Shown here: positions 44,001 to 52,046 of the stretch, piece after piece | Layout of the letters: every line of letters starts with the position of its first letter | How positions within the stretch are numbered: position 1 is the stretch's first letter | The notes under the pieces: generated by a model | What the model was told of the DNA's origin: nothing | Databases searched by the model: none | The model's input: only the letters and a program-made list of their open reading frames with translations | Made by a program: the position numbers and the translations under genes | NCBI RefSeq assembly: GCF_014117325.1 | Contig: NZ_CP059732.1 | Coordinates: forward strand, 1-64,000 | Direction: 5' to 3' | Source: Spirosoma foliorum | GTDB taxonomy: Bacteria; Bacteroidota; Bacteroidia; Cytophagales; Spirosomataceae | Length of the DNA stretch: 64,000 nucleotides

Positions 44001-44329
44001 CCGGTTACAACAACTTCGGTAAGTAGGCGTGAATCGGAGACTAAGCTGACGTTTACTTCGGATTCATTACCGAGTTTAATTTCCTGAGTTACGGTGCCTA
44101 CAAAGCTAAATATCAGTGTAGTGCCTTTGGCGGGAACGGAGAGGTCATAAATACCACCTGCATCGGTTGATGCTCCTTTACTAGTACCCTTTACGATAAC
44201 CGATACGCCTGGTAAAGGAGATCCATCTTCTGCCGACGTTACTTTGCCGATTATCCTCCGTTCCTGGGCCCAAGCAGTTGTCCAGAGTGAGCATGCTAAC
44301 AGCATACCCACTAATAGAGATTTCATCAT
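41075..44329 (-). CDS. SusC/RagA TonB-dependent outer-membrane receptor (pair 1)
   Basis: A 1084-residue TonB-linked outer-membrane channel importing oligomers with its SusD lid. It has signal LLVGMLLACSLWTTAWAQ, an N-terminal carboxypeptidase-D-like domain (IIGKVTSAEDGSPLPGVSVI), TonB box/plug start (LTEVVVTGSGVATSKAKLGI), plug motifs (QALIGKIPGAQISSTSGNP; NILLRGINSVQGG; VEVVQGAASASIYGAQGANG) and a 22-strand barrel ending VGLNIGF, with the terminal Phe used by the BAM machinery. There is no N-terminal STN domain and no adjacent sigma/anti-sigma pair, so regulation is not by the FecI/FecR route. It is paralogous to the receptor at 52117-55329 (plug regions nearly the same), in inverted orientation. 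Confidence 0.94.
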   Translation of the reverse strand: MMKSLLVGMLLACSLWTTAWAQERRIIGKVTSAEDGSPLPGVSVIVKGTSKGASTDAGGIYDLSVPAKGTTLIFSFVGTVTQEIKLGNESEVNVSLVSDSRLLTEVVVTGSGVATSKAKLGIAVESVSSKDLPQTPTASIDQALIGKIPGAQISSTSGNPGDPVNILLRGINSVQGGTKPLIMVDGVQVASTDINSLDLSNIDRVEVVQGAASASIYGAQGANGVIQVFTKKGKKGRTAVNFSSSYSANEFLNTGNVHKAELHPYLTDASGNIVDVNGKVLDYTEYGAITGISYKYGGATRYAIQDIRNDANTPYNGNLKYYDHFKQVFNTGATTNNTINISGASEKSDFNIAAANNHTTSPILTKQNGYIDRSNLSANVGTELFKGFTIRSTTQLVYTKNTMKPGLGAIYSPFNGGNGNVGSVYTFLNTSPFFDLTRKLADGTYPVYPTADFLSVNAGNPFYQATYTDAINNKIDVVQNFNANYKVNKFVELDAKYGINYRNETARWTYFNQSQNTSSEYYQSWASNYAPDNKGEIDNYQYNNTFQNFLGTAYIRTDFQDDFHLKVPIQTSTQISFDYRKNKSTQYDTYGLGLSTAPPYNIAATSSQAVANDIVTPFITYGYLINQKVDFGDYGGVTAGFRSDWSSAFGGGSTPFTFPHFDGHIAPLSFFKNSPISNTLSYFKLRAAYGEAGIQPTAFDRYPVLSQQNLGPGLVYTVPTTTKNANLQVEVSKELEIGTDFTIGGNSNRAWLNSISGAFTYWKRTSENVIYTVSVPPSLGSTGQLTNAINMSSNGVQFSLTIPVYKSPGLKWDFTTNFGHQISKIDAISGGADIILTSNAGSTALVLTPGQPIGQVYGYKALTSLDYTRHDGTKYISEADRNNYTIVDGRVVKKSDYQIQFTDETYPLMNPNPKFNMSFINGVSFKNFLTLNFQFDWVYGSHLYNQTKEWMYRDGISGDFSKQVTIDGKTGAFPAYWSSAYYNLWGSTRGAGNNATKDFFVEDASFVRLRNISLAFDLAKVVKLPYLNKAQIVFTGRNLVTFTKYSGYDPEVSSGSSNSSFDRGVDHSTLPNTKSYQVGLNIGF

Positions 44330-44631
44330 AAGTTGTTAGTTGTTAAGTTAAGAAAAATGCTACTTTTTTCTAAAGCTACAGAATAATGAAAAGACAGTAT
44401 GTGTTTTCATCAAATTTTAATCTGCTAGTCATTAATTCTATTCAAATGAATGTTTTCGGAATATTATTTTGCTTATATTGAATTATACACTTTTTATGGA
44501 TTGCCTTGAATTACTTACAAATTATCTACTTTATACTATATTGTAGGTATTTGTGCTTATAGGTGAGCATCAGTATTAAAATAATACAAGTATTTTCTGA
44601 ATCACCGTTTAGTACTGATCAAGCTTAATTC
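44330..44631. other. AT-rich upstream region of SusC pair 1
   Basis: About 300 bp, AT-rich, presumably holding the promoter of the divergent minus-strand receptor. On the minus strand TAGCTTTA (44371-44378) is one base off TAnnTTTG, but no -33 TTTG is at the right distance. No gene or clear hairpin is seen. Confidence 0.5.
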
Positions 44632-44707
44632 TTACAGAAAAGCATTTTGGTCCCTTGGGCCTGAGTAAAATGGCTTAGTTTGAAGCAGAAAAACGTAGCC
44701 ATAAAAA

Positions 44708-44731
44708 AAGAGCGCGGATGTCCGCGCTCTT
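44708..44731 (-). terminator. Terminator of the following minus-strand gene
   Basis: Perfect 11-bp arms (44708-44718 and 44721-44731), 2-nt loop. On the minus strand it is followed by a run of T, 19 nt after the stop of the 44750-45154 gene. Confidence 0.8.
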
Positions 44732-44749
44732 AACAAGTGATGGAGTCGT

Positions 44750-45154
44750 TCATTTTGGTTTTTCTTCCGCTTTAGGCTTAAGCGTGCCTCGTGCAATAAG
44801 TTCGGGCTTCGATTTTGGGGTCGAGAAGCGTAGTAACATAGCCGTCGGGAACGATGATTTGGGCGGCCTGGTGATGACCAACTGGTAAGAACGGGTGCCA
44901 ATAACCAGATTAGAATAAGCCATTGTAGGGCTTGAGTCCTGTAGTATTCCCCAATTGGCAATCGGTTCCTTAGTTAATAGCGTCTCGTCTTCCTCCGATA
45001 GAGCTGCTAATGCCGTATCAGGCTGGAAATGTTTTCCGCTAACACTTTCAATCACCGAAATAACAGCTGGTGGCGTAGGTGGTGCGGGCTGGGTCTGGGC
45101 AGTTGCTACTCTTCCAAGAAGCAGCAATGATAATAGGCCAATTAGCTTTTTCAT
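44750..45154 (-). CDS. Small secreted protein of unknown function (134 aa)
   Basis: Not recognised. A signal peptide (KKLIGLLSLLLLGRVATAQ) precedes a Pro-rich linker (QTQPAPPTPPAVIS), then a short domain (VIESVSGKHFQPDTALAALS; ANWGILQDSSPTMAYSNLVI; YQLVITRPPKSSFPTAMLL), and a basic Lys/Pro-rich tail. It is a likely periplasmic or surface protein. It is codirectional with, and 45 nt after, the DUF1223 gene. A second open frame overlapping its 3' part (44632-44961) has no protein-like composition. Confidence 0.55.
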   Translation of the reverse strand: MKKLIGLLSLLLLGRVATAQTQPAPPTPPAVISVIESVSGKHFQPDTALAALSEEDETLLTKEPIANWGILQDSSPTMAYSNLVIGTRSYQLVITRPPKSSFPTAMLLRFSTPKSKPELIARGTLKPKAEEKPK

Positions 45155-45199
45155 AACATGAGTATGGAGTGGTTCTACAATAACTAAACCACGTCAAAC

Positions 45200-45937
45200 T
45201 CATAACTGTTTCGCACCAACGATCTGACCGTTGTCAATTCGCTGTACATACACCAGCACAGCAGTTTGATCGGCAGGTAAGCCGGCAGGCAACGTGAGCG
45301 TCGTGTTACCCGATGTTTTGGCTTCGTCAATGCTTTTAAATTCTCGAACAACGTTCATATTAACTAAGGTGCGGCCACCGTTTTCGCCGTTCTTTACCGC
45401 TGTATGGGCTTCTTTCTGGACTAAGGCCACGTTTACCCGATACGGTCCTGAGGAAGATAGACTGTAAGAGACGTTTACCTGCTTTGCATCGCGACGAACA
45501 CTGCCATCTACGCCCACAAAGTCGGAAGCCGATTGTTTCTGAATCGTTTGGATTGCCTGTTCAATTTGCCCGCGTTGCCCACCAACTACCTGCTGTCGCC
45601 CATTGATTACTAATTGAGGGGTATAGATTTGAGAATTCAGCGATTTGTCGTACTGGCGTTGGCGATCGGTAAATTGTTTGGCACTAAATGGGTCTTGCCA
45701 ACCCAGGCGATTCCAGTAGTCGACATGAAACGACAACCCGTAGACTGTTTGGCCAGAACGGGCCGCCTGCTGGGTTATATCCTGCAACGCTTTGTCGGCA
45801 GGTGGGCAGCTCGAACAACCCTGCGAGGTGAATAATTCCAGCACCACAACAGGCTGGGCTACCGGTTTTGTTGGTGTGTCGGCAGGTCGTGATGCCGTTA
45901 TGACGAACGTAGTTAGGAGAATGAGTATGTAGTTCAT
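45200..45937 (-). CDS. DUF1223 thioredoxin-like secreted protein
   Basis: A 245-residue protein with an N-terminal signal (NYILILLTTFVITASRPA). VVVLELFTSQGCSSCPPADK carries the C-S-S-C redox motif (Cys41, Cys44) after the first strand; YGLSFHVDYWNRLGWQDPF and YDKSLNSQIYTPQLVINGRQ are further DUF1223 signatures (the thioredoxin-fold cis-Pro region). The C-terminal half is a beta-domain (SLSSSGPYRVNVALVQKEAH). It is probably a periplasmic thiol-disulfide protein; its partner is not known. It lies upstream of the small secreted protein gene. Confidence 0.88.
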   Translation of the reverse strand: MNYILILLTTFVITASRPADTPTKPVAQPVVVLELFTSQGCSSCPPADKALQDITQQAARSGQTVYGLSFHVDYWNRLGWQDPFSAKQFTDRQRQYDKSLNSQIYTPQLVINGRQQVVGGQRGQIEQAIQTIQKQSASDFVGVDGSVRRDAKQVNVSYSLSSSGPYRVNVALVQKEAHTAVKNGENGGRTLVNMNVVREFKSIDEAKTSGNTTLTLPAGLPADQTAVLVYVQRIDNGQIVGAKQL

Positions 45938-46044
45938 GATAGGCCGCAGATTTAAATGGGATGAATTTCAGTAAAACGATAAAAATCATACTGCATCTTA
46001 ATCGTTATAAAAGTCAGCTGGTCCGCCAGTGTGGTTCCATCCAT

Positions 46045-46851
46045 TTATAAACCTACATAATAATCATAGCCGCGCTCAGCCCAGAAATCGCGTGGGCGTT
46101 CGTCGGAGAAGAACATCCGACCAATGCGTTTCAGGTTTTTAACGCCGTACTTGACTGGAATAATCAAACGAAGTGGAGCGCCGTGGGGAGCTGTAATAGG
46201 TTGTCCGTTTAATTCATACGCTAATAGCGTCTGAGGGTGCATGGCACTTTCTATATCGATGCCCACGTAATAGCCTTTATCGGGGGTTTCCAGACCAATG
46301 TATTTATAAAAATCGGCTGGATTGTCGGGATTTGGGCCATTACCACTTTTGGTGCCGAGCTTATACGTAGCCAAAAAATCAGACAAGCGGGCTCCTCCCC
46401 AGTGTTGCACCTGACTCCAACCCTCAATGCACTTGAACTCATACACCATTTCATGTTTGGGCAGCGCTTTAATGGCATCAATAGGTAGCATAAGCGGTTG
46501 GCCTGACCCTGATGGATGGTCGATCTGCAATTGCCAGTCATCAGGAATGGGGCTTTTCAGACCATCATAGCCATTGACGCGCGCTTTTTTTGCCGCTTCA
46601 CTTACCGAAAATGTAGGCACTAAATGCGTATTGCTAAAATAGGTTCTGGCAACTTGTTCGTTGGCCTCCAGCACCTTTCGGAGGGGTCGTTTAATGCCCT
46701 GAGCACCGGGACTTTTGGTGATCCATTCATAAACACCAAACGGCACGGCACTGGCCAGCGCAAACCAGCCAAACGATTTGATCAATTGCCGACGTGCGAC
46801 CGATTCGGGAATTTCACTTTCTGGAAGTTGAGGTTCTTTAGGCTGACTCAT
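46045..46851 (-). CDS. Molybdopterin-dependent oxidoreductase, sulfite oxidase/MsrP-like
   Basis: A 268-residue periplasmic molybdoenzyme (Oxidored_molyb domain). A twin-arginine signal is seen (ARRQLIKSFGWFALASAVPF, Arg-Arg at 20-21), so it is exported folded. The Mo-ligand Cys141 lies in VYEFKCIEGWSQVQHWGGAR; APHGAPLRLIIPVKYGVKNL is the second cofactor-binding motif. It ends WAERGYDYYVGL. In the family it reduces methionine sulfoxide or related substrates using electrons from a membrane cytochrome. Its gene overlaps the upstream cytochrome b gene by 4 bases (46848-46851), so both are co-translated. Substrate not established. Confidence 0.88.
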   Translation of the reverse strand: MSQPKEPQLPESEIPESVARRQLIKSFGWFALASAVPFGVYEWITKSPGAQGIKRPLRKVLEANEQVARTYFSNTHLVPTFSVSEAAKKARVNGYDGLKSPIPDDWQLQIDHPSGSGQPLMLPIDAIKALPKHEMVYEFKCIEGWSQVQHWGGARLSDFLATYKLGTKSGNGPNPDNPADFYKYIGLETPDKGYYVGIDIESAMHPQTLLAYELNGQPITAPHGAPLRLIIPVKYGVKNLKRIGRMFFSDERPRDFWAERGYDYYVGL

Positions 46852-47600
46852 GATAGGGCAGGAGTAGGGCTTGGTACTGGTTCGATCGGCTGTGGGTCAA
46901 TAGGTTGGCTATCTTGTGGCTCCGGCTTGTGGGGAGGTTCAGCACCCCGTGGCTTGATTACCTCAAATCCCGTTACCATCGACTGGAAGTTTTGCCAGCC
47001 AGCTCGAATGACTTGACCGATATGGATAAAGAAAAACAATACGTAGCCTAGTGTAAGAATGAAGTGTTCAAGTCGGGCAGCTTTATAGCCTCCCAGTAAG
47101 CTCGTTAACCATGAAAATTGGGTGGGTTTGTAGATGGCAAATCCCGTTAATACCGAACCAACTCCCATGAGCATAATCGAAAAGTAAGCAATCTTCTGGG
47201 CGCCATTGTATTTGATAAAAGGCGGTTGTGTCTTACGAAGGCCCAAATCGTAAAGCGTTACCTGAATCGCTTCCCGAAACGAGTGACGGTTAGGGACCAG
47301 ATGACGCCACTCGCCCGAGATGAACGTGTAGCTAACATAGCACAGACCATTGAGCATGAATAACCACATAAACACCCAGTGCCAGGCCATTCCTTCGGCT
47401 AGTCGGCGAGGAACATTGAGGAATTTGTAGAAACCGTCAGGAAAAAACGAGACCAGCGTATAATCGCCAATCTGAATTTTATAAGGATCATAGGCCCAAT
47501 AAATCAGCAATCCGCTCCAGATCATAACGAACAGAACCGGAAAGTTGATCCAGTGAAACCACCGGATAGCCAAAGGATGCTTGTGAACGATTTGTTTCAT
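46848..47600 (-). CDS. Cytochrome b561-domain membrane protein, partner of the molybdoenzyme
   Basis: A 250-residue inner-membrane cytochrome b that would pass electrons from the quinol pool to the periplasmic molybdoenzyme. His residues that can ligate haem b are in HPLAIRWFHWINFPVLFVMI, GMAWHWVFMWLFMLNGLCYV and LEHFILTLGYVLFFFIHIGQ. It has four membrane helices. The C-terminus is Pro-rich (EPPHKPEPQDSQPIDPQPIE), unusual but plausible as a cytosolic tail. Its stop overlaps the molybdoenzyme start by 4 bases. It is analogous to, but not the same family as, MsrQ. Confidence 0.87.
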   Translation of the reverse strand: MKQIVHKHPLAIRWFHWINFPVLFVMIWSGLLIYWAYDPYKIQIGDYTLVSFFPDGFYKFLNVPRRLAEGMAWHWVFMWLFMLNGLCYVSYTFISGEWRHLVPNRHSFREAIQVTLYDLGLRKTQPPFIKYNGAQKIAYFSIMLMGVGSVLTGFAIYKPTQFSWLTSLLGGYKAARLEHFILTLGYVLFFFIHIGQVIRAGWQNFQSMVTGFEVIKPRGAEPPHKPEPQDSQPIDPQPIEPVPSPTPALS

Positions 47601-47744
47601 GTAGTGAGATTACTGAGTGTTAAAAGGGGGAAGCGTTGTACTGGTGAAATAACGAAGAACTAGGTGTATTAGATTGCTGATTCCGGTTTTGTTTGGGGGA
47701 TGTTCTTAGTTCAGTACTCAATTACAGGTGTTTACATAAAAAAG

Positions 47745-48344
47745 TCAGAGCGTATTTTCAGCGGCTGCTTTTAACAACTTACCCGACAGGCGCTCCTTAA
47801 AATTAGGATTAATGTATTCAAATTTAATAACGCCCTGTTGGTTGAGCAGAAAAACGGCCGGTACAGGCAGTAGCTTTTCGGTGTTTTTGCCATTACTGCC
47901 TTTCTCCAGTGTTGCATCGTAGGCGGCATGGGCTTTAAAGGCCAGACCAAAAGCTTTGGCCACGGTTACGTCAGCATCGGAGAGAAGCGTGTACTTGAGT
48001 TGATTTTTGTCGAGAGTGTTCTTTAGGTTTTCGGGACTATCGGTGCTGATGGCAATGAGTTGGTAGCCCATTCTTTCCAGATCAGGTTCGAGCATACGGA
48101 GCTCGGCTAATTGACGGCTGCAATAAGGGCACCAACCGCCCCGGTAAAACACCAGAATGGTTGGTTTTTCCGCAACTTTATTGAGTAATGAAATCGGTTT
48201 ACCATCAAGCGATTTTGGATGAGTATCTGGAATGGTTTCCCCAATTAAGAGAGGGCTGATATCTTCCGGCTTTTGTGGAATATCGATGCTCGTTGTAAAC
48301 GCAAATAACAACGAAATCAGGCTGATAGAAAGAATACGGTTCAT
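47745..48344 (-). CDS. AhpC/TSA-type peroxiredoxin-like secreted protein
   Basis: A 199-residue thioredoxin-fold protein with a signal peptide (LSISLISLLFAFTTS). FYRGGWCPYCSRQLAELRML holds Cys72 and Cys75 (C-P-Y-C), and YQLIAISTDSPENLKNTLDK and VPAVFLLNQQGVIKFEYIN are typical AhpC-TSA segments. It could reduce hydroperoxides or act as a thiol-disulfide protein in the periplasm. A different protein of the same broad fold is DUF1223 at 45200. The next gene upstream, an AraC regulator, is on the same strand, 121 nt away. Confidence 0.88.
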   Translation of the reverse strand: MNRILSISLISLLFAFTTSIDIPQKPEDISPLLIGETIPDTHPKSLDGKPISLLNKVAEKPTILVFYRGGWCPYCSRQLAELRMLEPDLERMGYQLIAISTDSPENLKNTLDKNQLKYTLLSDADVTVAKAFGLAFKAHAAYDATLEKGSNGKNTEKLLPVPAVFLLNQQGVIKFEYINPNFKERLSGKLLKAAAENTL

Positions 48345-48465
48345 GATAGCTGTACGATTGATAGCTGAACGAAGCTGGATTATCCGTTTTATAGCAGCTA
48401 GTTAACTGACACAAAACTGAGGTCTTTTTTGTCGCCTTACCATAGCCGTACTGCCCATTCTGTTA

Positions 48466-49320
48466 TCAATCCTTCCCGAAAGCCGTAAGTGCTTCTTTAA
48501 ATTCCGATGGTGGATAGCCTGTTTGCTTCTTGAAAAAACGGCTGAAGTGCGACACCTCCTCAAAGCCTAAAGCAAACGCCACTTCTTTAGTTGACTGATC
48601 AGTATATAAAAGTAATCGCCTGGCTTCCAGTATAATGCGGGCGTGGATAATCTGGAGTGGACTCCGGTGATTGTAAAGTGCAAACAGATTAGAAAGGGTT
48701 TTAGGCGATTTGTTTAGCAGGTTGGCATATTCGCTTACAGTATGGAGTTTTCGATAATTGATTTCGACCAATAAATTGAATCGTCGGACAAGGTCGAGAT
48801 CTTTTTGGGTTAAGGCTTTATCGATGTGTTGATCTTTGGCTAAGCGAGTTAGTTTGATAATTAGACGCTTAAGTAGCATGCGTAACATCTCTCCCTGAAT
48901 AGTATCGTGTGTCGAGAATTCATCGTAAAAGACCGTCAACAATGCTTCGAACTTACGTTGCTCCAACGTATCTATATCTAGAAAAAGGGGCGTTTTTATG
49001 CCATAAAACAACAAGCCAGCGCAGGAAACTTCCTGGTCATGATCGATGATACAGTAAAATTCCCGGTCAAATTGCCAGGCCACAATCGTTTCGGGTCGCT
49101 CAAACGAGAAAGACTGATTAAAAACGAGAGGTACGATCGATTGATTCGGAAACAGATAGGTACTGTTGTCAATGATAATTGACTGATCGGGGCCTGTGTT
49201 CCAGGCCATTGTCAACAGTCGGCTATAATTCGCCTGCGCGAACTGACGTTCGAAATTTGATTCATGGCAAGTTAAATTTAGAACACCCTTGGTTTTAGGA
49301 TCACAATAAGAGTAGAGCAT
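48466..49320 (-). CDS. AraC-family transcriptional regulator
   Basis: A 284-residue regulator. The N-terminal 180 residues form a cupin-like sensing part (NQSFSFERPETIVAWQFDRE). The C-terminal AraC domain has two HTH motifs: TVSEYANLLNKSPKTLSNLF and STKEVAFALGFEEVSHFSRF, then FKKQTGYPPSEFK, which is the family signature. It is likely to control the adjacent peroxiredoxin-like gene or an unlinked set. Ligand unknown. Confidence 0.92.
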   Translation of the reverse strand: MLYSYCDPKTKGVLNLTCHESNFERQFAQANYSRLLTMAWNTGPDQSIIIDNSTYLFPNQSIVPLVFNQSFSFERPETIVAWQFDREFYCIIDHDQEVSCAGLLFYGIKTPLFLDIDTLEQRKFEALLTVFYDEFSTHDTIQGEMLRMLLKRLIIKLTRLAKDQHIDKALTQKDLDLVRRFNLLVEINYRKLHTVSEYANLLNKSPKTLSNLFALYNHRSPLQIIHARIILEARRLLLYTDQSTKEVAFALGFEEVSHFSRFFKKQTGYPPSEFKEALTAFGKD

Positions 49321-49636
49321 ATAGAGGTGTATCGGTATGGCCCGACTATTTTTTTGCCATAAATAATAACCGTTTACTAATTGGTCTTTAGAGGCAAATT
49401 GCCTTCGCCTGTTTTTGAAAAGCTTTTACTGGCTTATAGTAAGCAGCTTAACTAATCAATTACTAATGAGAGCTTAATTGATCTAGCCATGAATGTACAT
49501 TTTATTGCATTGATCGTTGGCTTTCTTATCCATTCTGCCGGATAATATAGTACTATCGGTATCCGGATAGGGCAGCCCTTGATACCAAGATTTTTCGGCG
49601 ATAGGCATAAAATCCTAACTTGCCAAAAAACTTATT
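49321..49636. other. Intergenic region, no feature recognised
   Basis: About 315 bp between the divergent AraC and MBL-fold genes. No hairpin with long arms, no clear TAnnTTTG box and no open frame of note were found. Confidence 0.5.
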
Positions 49637-50473
49637 ATGTCTCTCCAAACCCTCGATACTGGCCTTTTTAAACTTGATGGTGGCGCGATGTTTGGCGTTG
49701 TTCCGAAACCGCTCTGGCAAAGACTCAACCCGGCCGATGAACAAAATCGCTGTACCTGGGCCATGCGATGCCTATTATATGAGCAAGGTGACCGGCTCTT
49801 GTTAGTCGATACAGGTATTGGCAATAAACAGGATGCTAAATTCTTTGGGCACTATGATCTTCATGGCGATGCCAGTTTGCTCGACTCTATTCATAAAGCA
49901 GGTTATTCAGAAGCCGACATTACCGATGTGCTTCTCACCCACCTGCACTTCGATCACGTGGGAGGAGCCGTCCGGCGGGATGGGGAACAGTTAACGCCCG
50001 TTTTTCAGAACGCAGTTTACTGGACACACCCCGCACACTGGAAATGGGCAACCAACCCGAATCCGCGCGAAAAAGCGTCGTTTCTTCGCGAAAATATTAT
50101 GCCTTTGCAAGAAAGCGGACAATTGACTTTTCTAGAAGAAAACCCATTCCCGTTTACGGATGTCGATCTACATTATGTAGATGGGCATACGGAGAAAATG
50201 GCTTTACCACTGTTTCGGATCAATGGCCGGACAGTGGCCTACATGGCCGATTTGATTCCCTCGTCGGCCCATATTCCATTGCCGTATGTTATGAGTTATG
50301 ATGTCCGCCCGCTGCTGACGATGGATGAAAAAACGCAATTGCTTCAGCAGGCGGCCCAGGAAAACTGGATTCTGGTTTTTGAGCACGACCCTACAATTGA
50401 AGCGGCCACGGTTGAGTTAACAGAACGAGGGGCTCGAATCAAAGAGAGCGGAAAATTAAAGGAGTTGCTGTAG
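49637..50473 (+). CDS. MBL-fold metallo-hydrolase
   Basis: A 278-residue metallo-beta-lactamase-fold enzyme. LLTHLHFDHVGGAV has the zinc motif H-x-H-x-D-H (His102, His104, Asp106, His107); YWTHPAHWKWATNP, YVDGHTEKMALPLF and MADLIPSSAHIPLPYVMSYD supply later ligands; FEHDPTIEAATVEL follows. No signal peptide is present, so it is cytosolic. It resembles quorum-quenching lactonase and glyoxalase-II-like groups; the substrate is not predictable. It ends 106 nt before the patatin gene, with a repeat element in between. Confidence 0.9.
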   Translation: MSLQTLDTGLFKLDGGAMFGVVPKPLWQRLNPADEQNRCTWAMRCLLYEQGDRLLLVDTGIGNKQDAKFFGHYDLHGDASLLDSIHKAGYSEADITDVLLTHLHFDHVGGAVRRDGEQLTPVFQNAVYWTHPAHWKWATNPNPREKASFLRENIMPLQESGQLTFLEENPFPFTDVDLHYVDGHTEKMALPLFRINGRTVAYMADLIPSSAHIPLPYVMSYDVRPLLTMDEKTQLLQQAAQENWILVFEHDPTIEAATVELTERGARIKESGKLKELL

Positions 50474-50557
50474 CGCAGGTTTCCACCCGCGTAGCCAAAG
50501 GCTAAGTTGTAGAGCAAAGAAAGTTAAGTGGCTATGCGGACAGGATGTCCACGCTAC
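50470..50557. repeat. Second copy of the GCGGACAGGATGTCC element
   Basis: GTAGCGCAGG...CGTAGCC (50470-50496) imperfectly pairs with GGCTATGCGGACAGGATGTC... (50530-50557). The right part shares about 21 bases with the element at 39282-39303. It lies between the MBL and patatin genes and includes the MBL stop. Confidence 0.7.
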
Positions 50558-50578
50558 AAAGTCAATAAGCTTAGACGT

Positions 50579-51358
50579 ATGAAAATTGGTTTGGTATTAT
50601 CGGGTGGGGGAGCACGTGGAATTGCGCACCTAGGTGTTATAAAAGCGTTGCAGGAAATGGGTATCGGGTTCGACCAGATTGTTGGAACCAGCGCTGGGGC
50701 TATTGTTGGCGCACTAATTTCGCAAGGCTACACGCCCGACGAAAGTCTGAAAATTATTGAATCATCATCGTTTATGCGCCACCTGCGCCCAGCCTGGAAT
50801 CGCATGGGGCTTCTACGGATCGATACGGCTAGTGAACTCTATAAAAAATATATCCCACACGATTCTTTTGAGGGGTTAAAGATTCCATTGCATGTTGTGG
50901 CCGTTGATCTGAATGCCGGTGAGCAGGTGGTGTTCGAAAAAGGGGAGCTTATTCGGCCCATTTTGGCGTCGTGTTGCCTGCCAGGAATTTTTGAGCCTCT
51001 CCTTATTAATAAGCGTCAGTTTGTAGACGGGGGTGTTCTGAATAATTTGCCCGTTGAGGTAATTGAAGATAAAGTAGACTTCCTGATCGGCTCACATTGC
51101 AATCCGTTTGGCATGACCAAACCCATACGCTCCATGCGCGGGGTAATTGAACGAAGTATCATTCTGGCCGTTCAGACAAAAACAAGAGCCAAATTTTCGC
51201 GTTGTGATGTGCTTCTGGAACCTGCTGAGCTAGCAAACTATAGCCCTGCCGATGTTAAAAAAGCCCGCGAATTGTTTCGTATAGGCTATCAATACACCCG
51301 ATCAATGGCTGCTGATATTGAAAAATCCCTTAATCGGTCAGCGGCAGAGCATCATTAA
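50579..51358 (+). CDS. Patatin-like phospholipase
   Basis: A 259-residue serine lipid acyl hydrolase from ATG 50579 (MKIGLVLSGGGARGIAHLGV); the frame opens at 50528 but that part is repeat DNA. The catalytic dyad is Ser38 (IVGTSAGAIVGAL, GXSXG) and Asp150 (FVDGGVLNNLP). The oxyanion hole is SGGGARG. ILASCCLPGIFEPLLI is a conserved helix. It has no signal peptide and no N-terminal POTRA or barrel domains, so it is a cytosolic or membrane-associated enzyme of the RssA type rather than a secreted toxin. Its substrate lipid is unknown. Confidence 0.92.
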   Translation: MKIGLVLSGGGARGIAHLGVIKALQEMGIGFDQIVGTSAGAIVGALISQGYTPDESLKIIESSSFMRHLRPAWNRMGLLRIDTASELYKKYIPHDSFEGLKIPLHVVAVDLNAGEQVVFEKGELIRPILASCCLPGIFEPLLINKRQFVDGGVLNNLPVEVIEDKVDFLIGSHCNPFGMTKPIRSMRGVIERSIILAVQTKTRAKFSRCDVLLEPAELANYSPADVKKARELFRIGYQYTRSMAADIEKSLNRSAAEHH

Positions 51359-52046
51359 GTATCTCTTCCTTATAATCGTATATAAATCTAGAGTATATAC
51401 GCATCTTTTAACCTATCTGCCAAGCACCGTAGGTGCGACCTGTTAATAGAAAAATAGACTTATTCCAATCCTTAAGCGCCGTAGGTGCGACCTATTTTTT
51501 ATTTAGGTCGCACCTACGGCGCTTAAGGCTGATTGTATGGTACGAGAACTATTGACAGGTTACTCCTAACGGGGCTACTCCGCTGGCATCAGGGATGTTT
51601 GTACACGATTATAGCCATTATAGTTCTACTCTTAGTTCCGAAATATCTCCACTTCACTCTGCTCTGAATTAGTTAGCCTAACCTGCTCCTGAATAGTGCT
51701 TATTGACTAGTCGACGGATTAATACGAGATTAAATTTAACTAAATGGACCTACTATAGTTCGCCACAAACGGCAAGCAACTCACCAAATAAGCCCAGAGA
51801 ATTTATAGATAAACGAAAAGCTTTAATTACCTAAAGGTAAATAATGAAATGTGGCTTAGAATCAGCTATATACTGTAGTAAGTATTACTCATCGTTATTG
51901 CTCGTAGGTAATTATATGCGTTTTTTAAAAATTAAGTATATTCTGCAACTATAATTAAAAGACGAAAAAATTGTATTCGGAATAATATTCTAAATATAGG
52001 CTTAAAGGCGAATTTATGTTGGTTAAATGGTGTGAATGAAAAAATA
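51359..52046. other. Long AT-rich intergenic region with a repeat cluster
   Basis: About 690 bp between the patatin gene and the SusC pair 2 promoter. It holds the GTAGGTGCGACCT repeats (51424-51527) and then AT-rich sequence with no protein-like frame. No tRNA or clear RNA gene was seen. Confidence 0.6.
51424..51527. repeat. GTAGGTGCGACCT repeat cluster with 24-bp-arm hairpin
   Basis: CCGTAGGTGCGACCT occurs at about 51427-51441 and 51479-51493, and the second copy forms the left arm (51471-51494) of a perfect 24-bp hairpin with 51504-51527 around a T-rich loop. It looks like a REP-type unit in partial tandem. Confidence 0.85.

Noticed and set aside
44632..44961. Open frame of 109 codons on the minus strand
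   Set aside because: Overlaps the better supported secreted protein (44750-45154) in another frame, crosses a terminator hairpin and has no protein-like composition.
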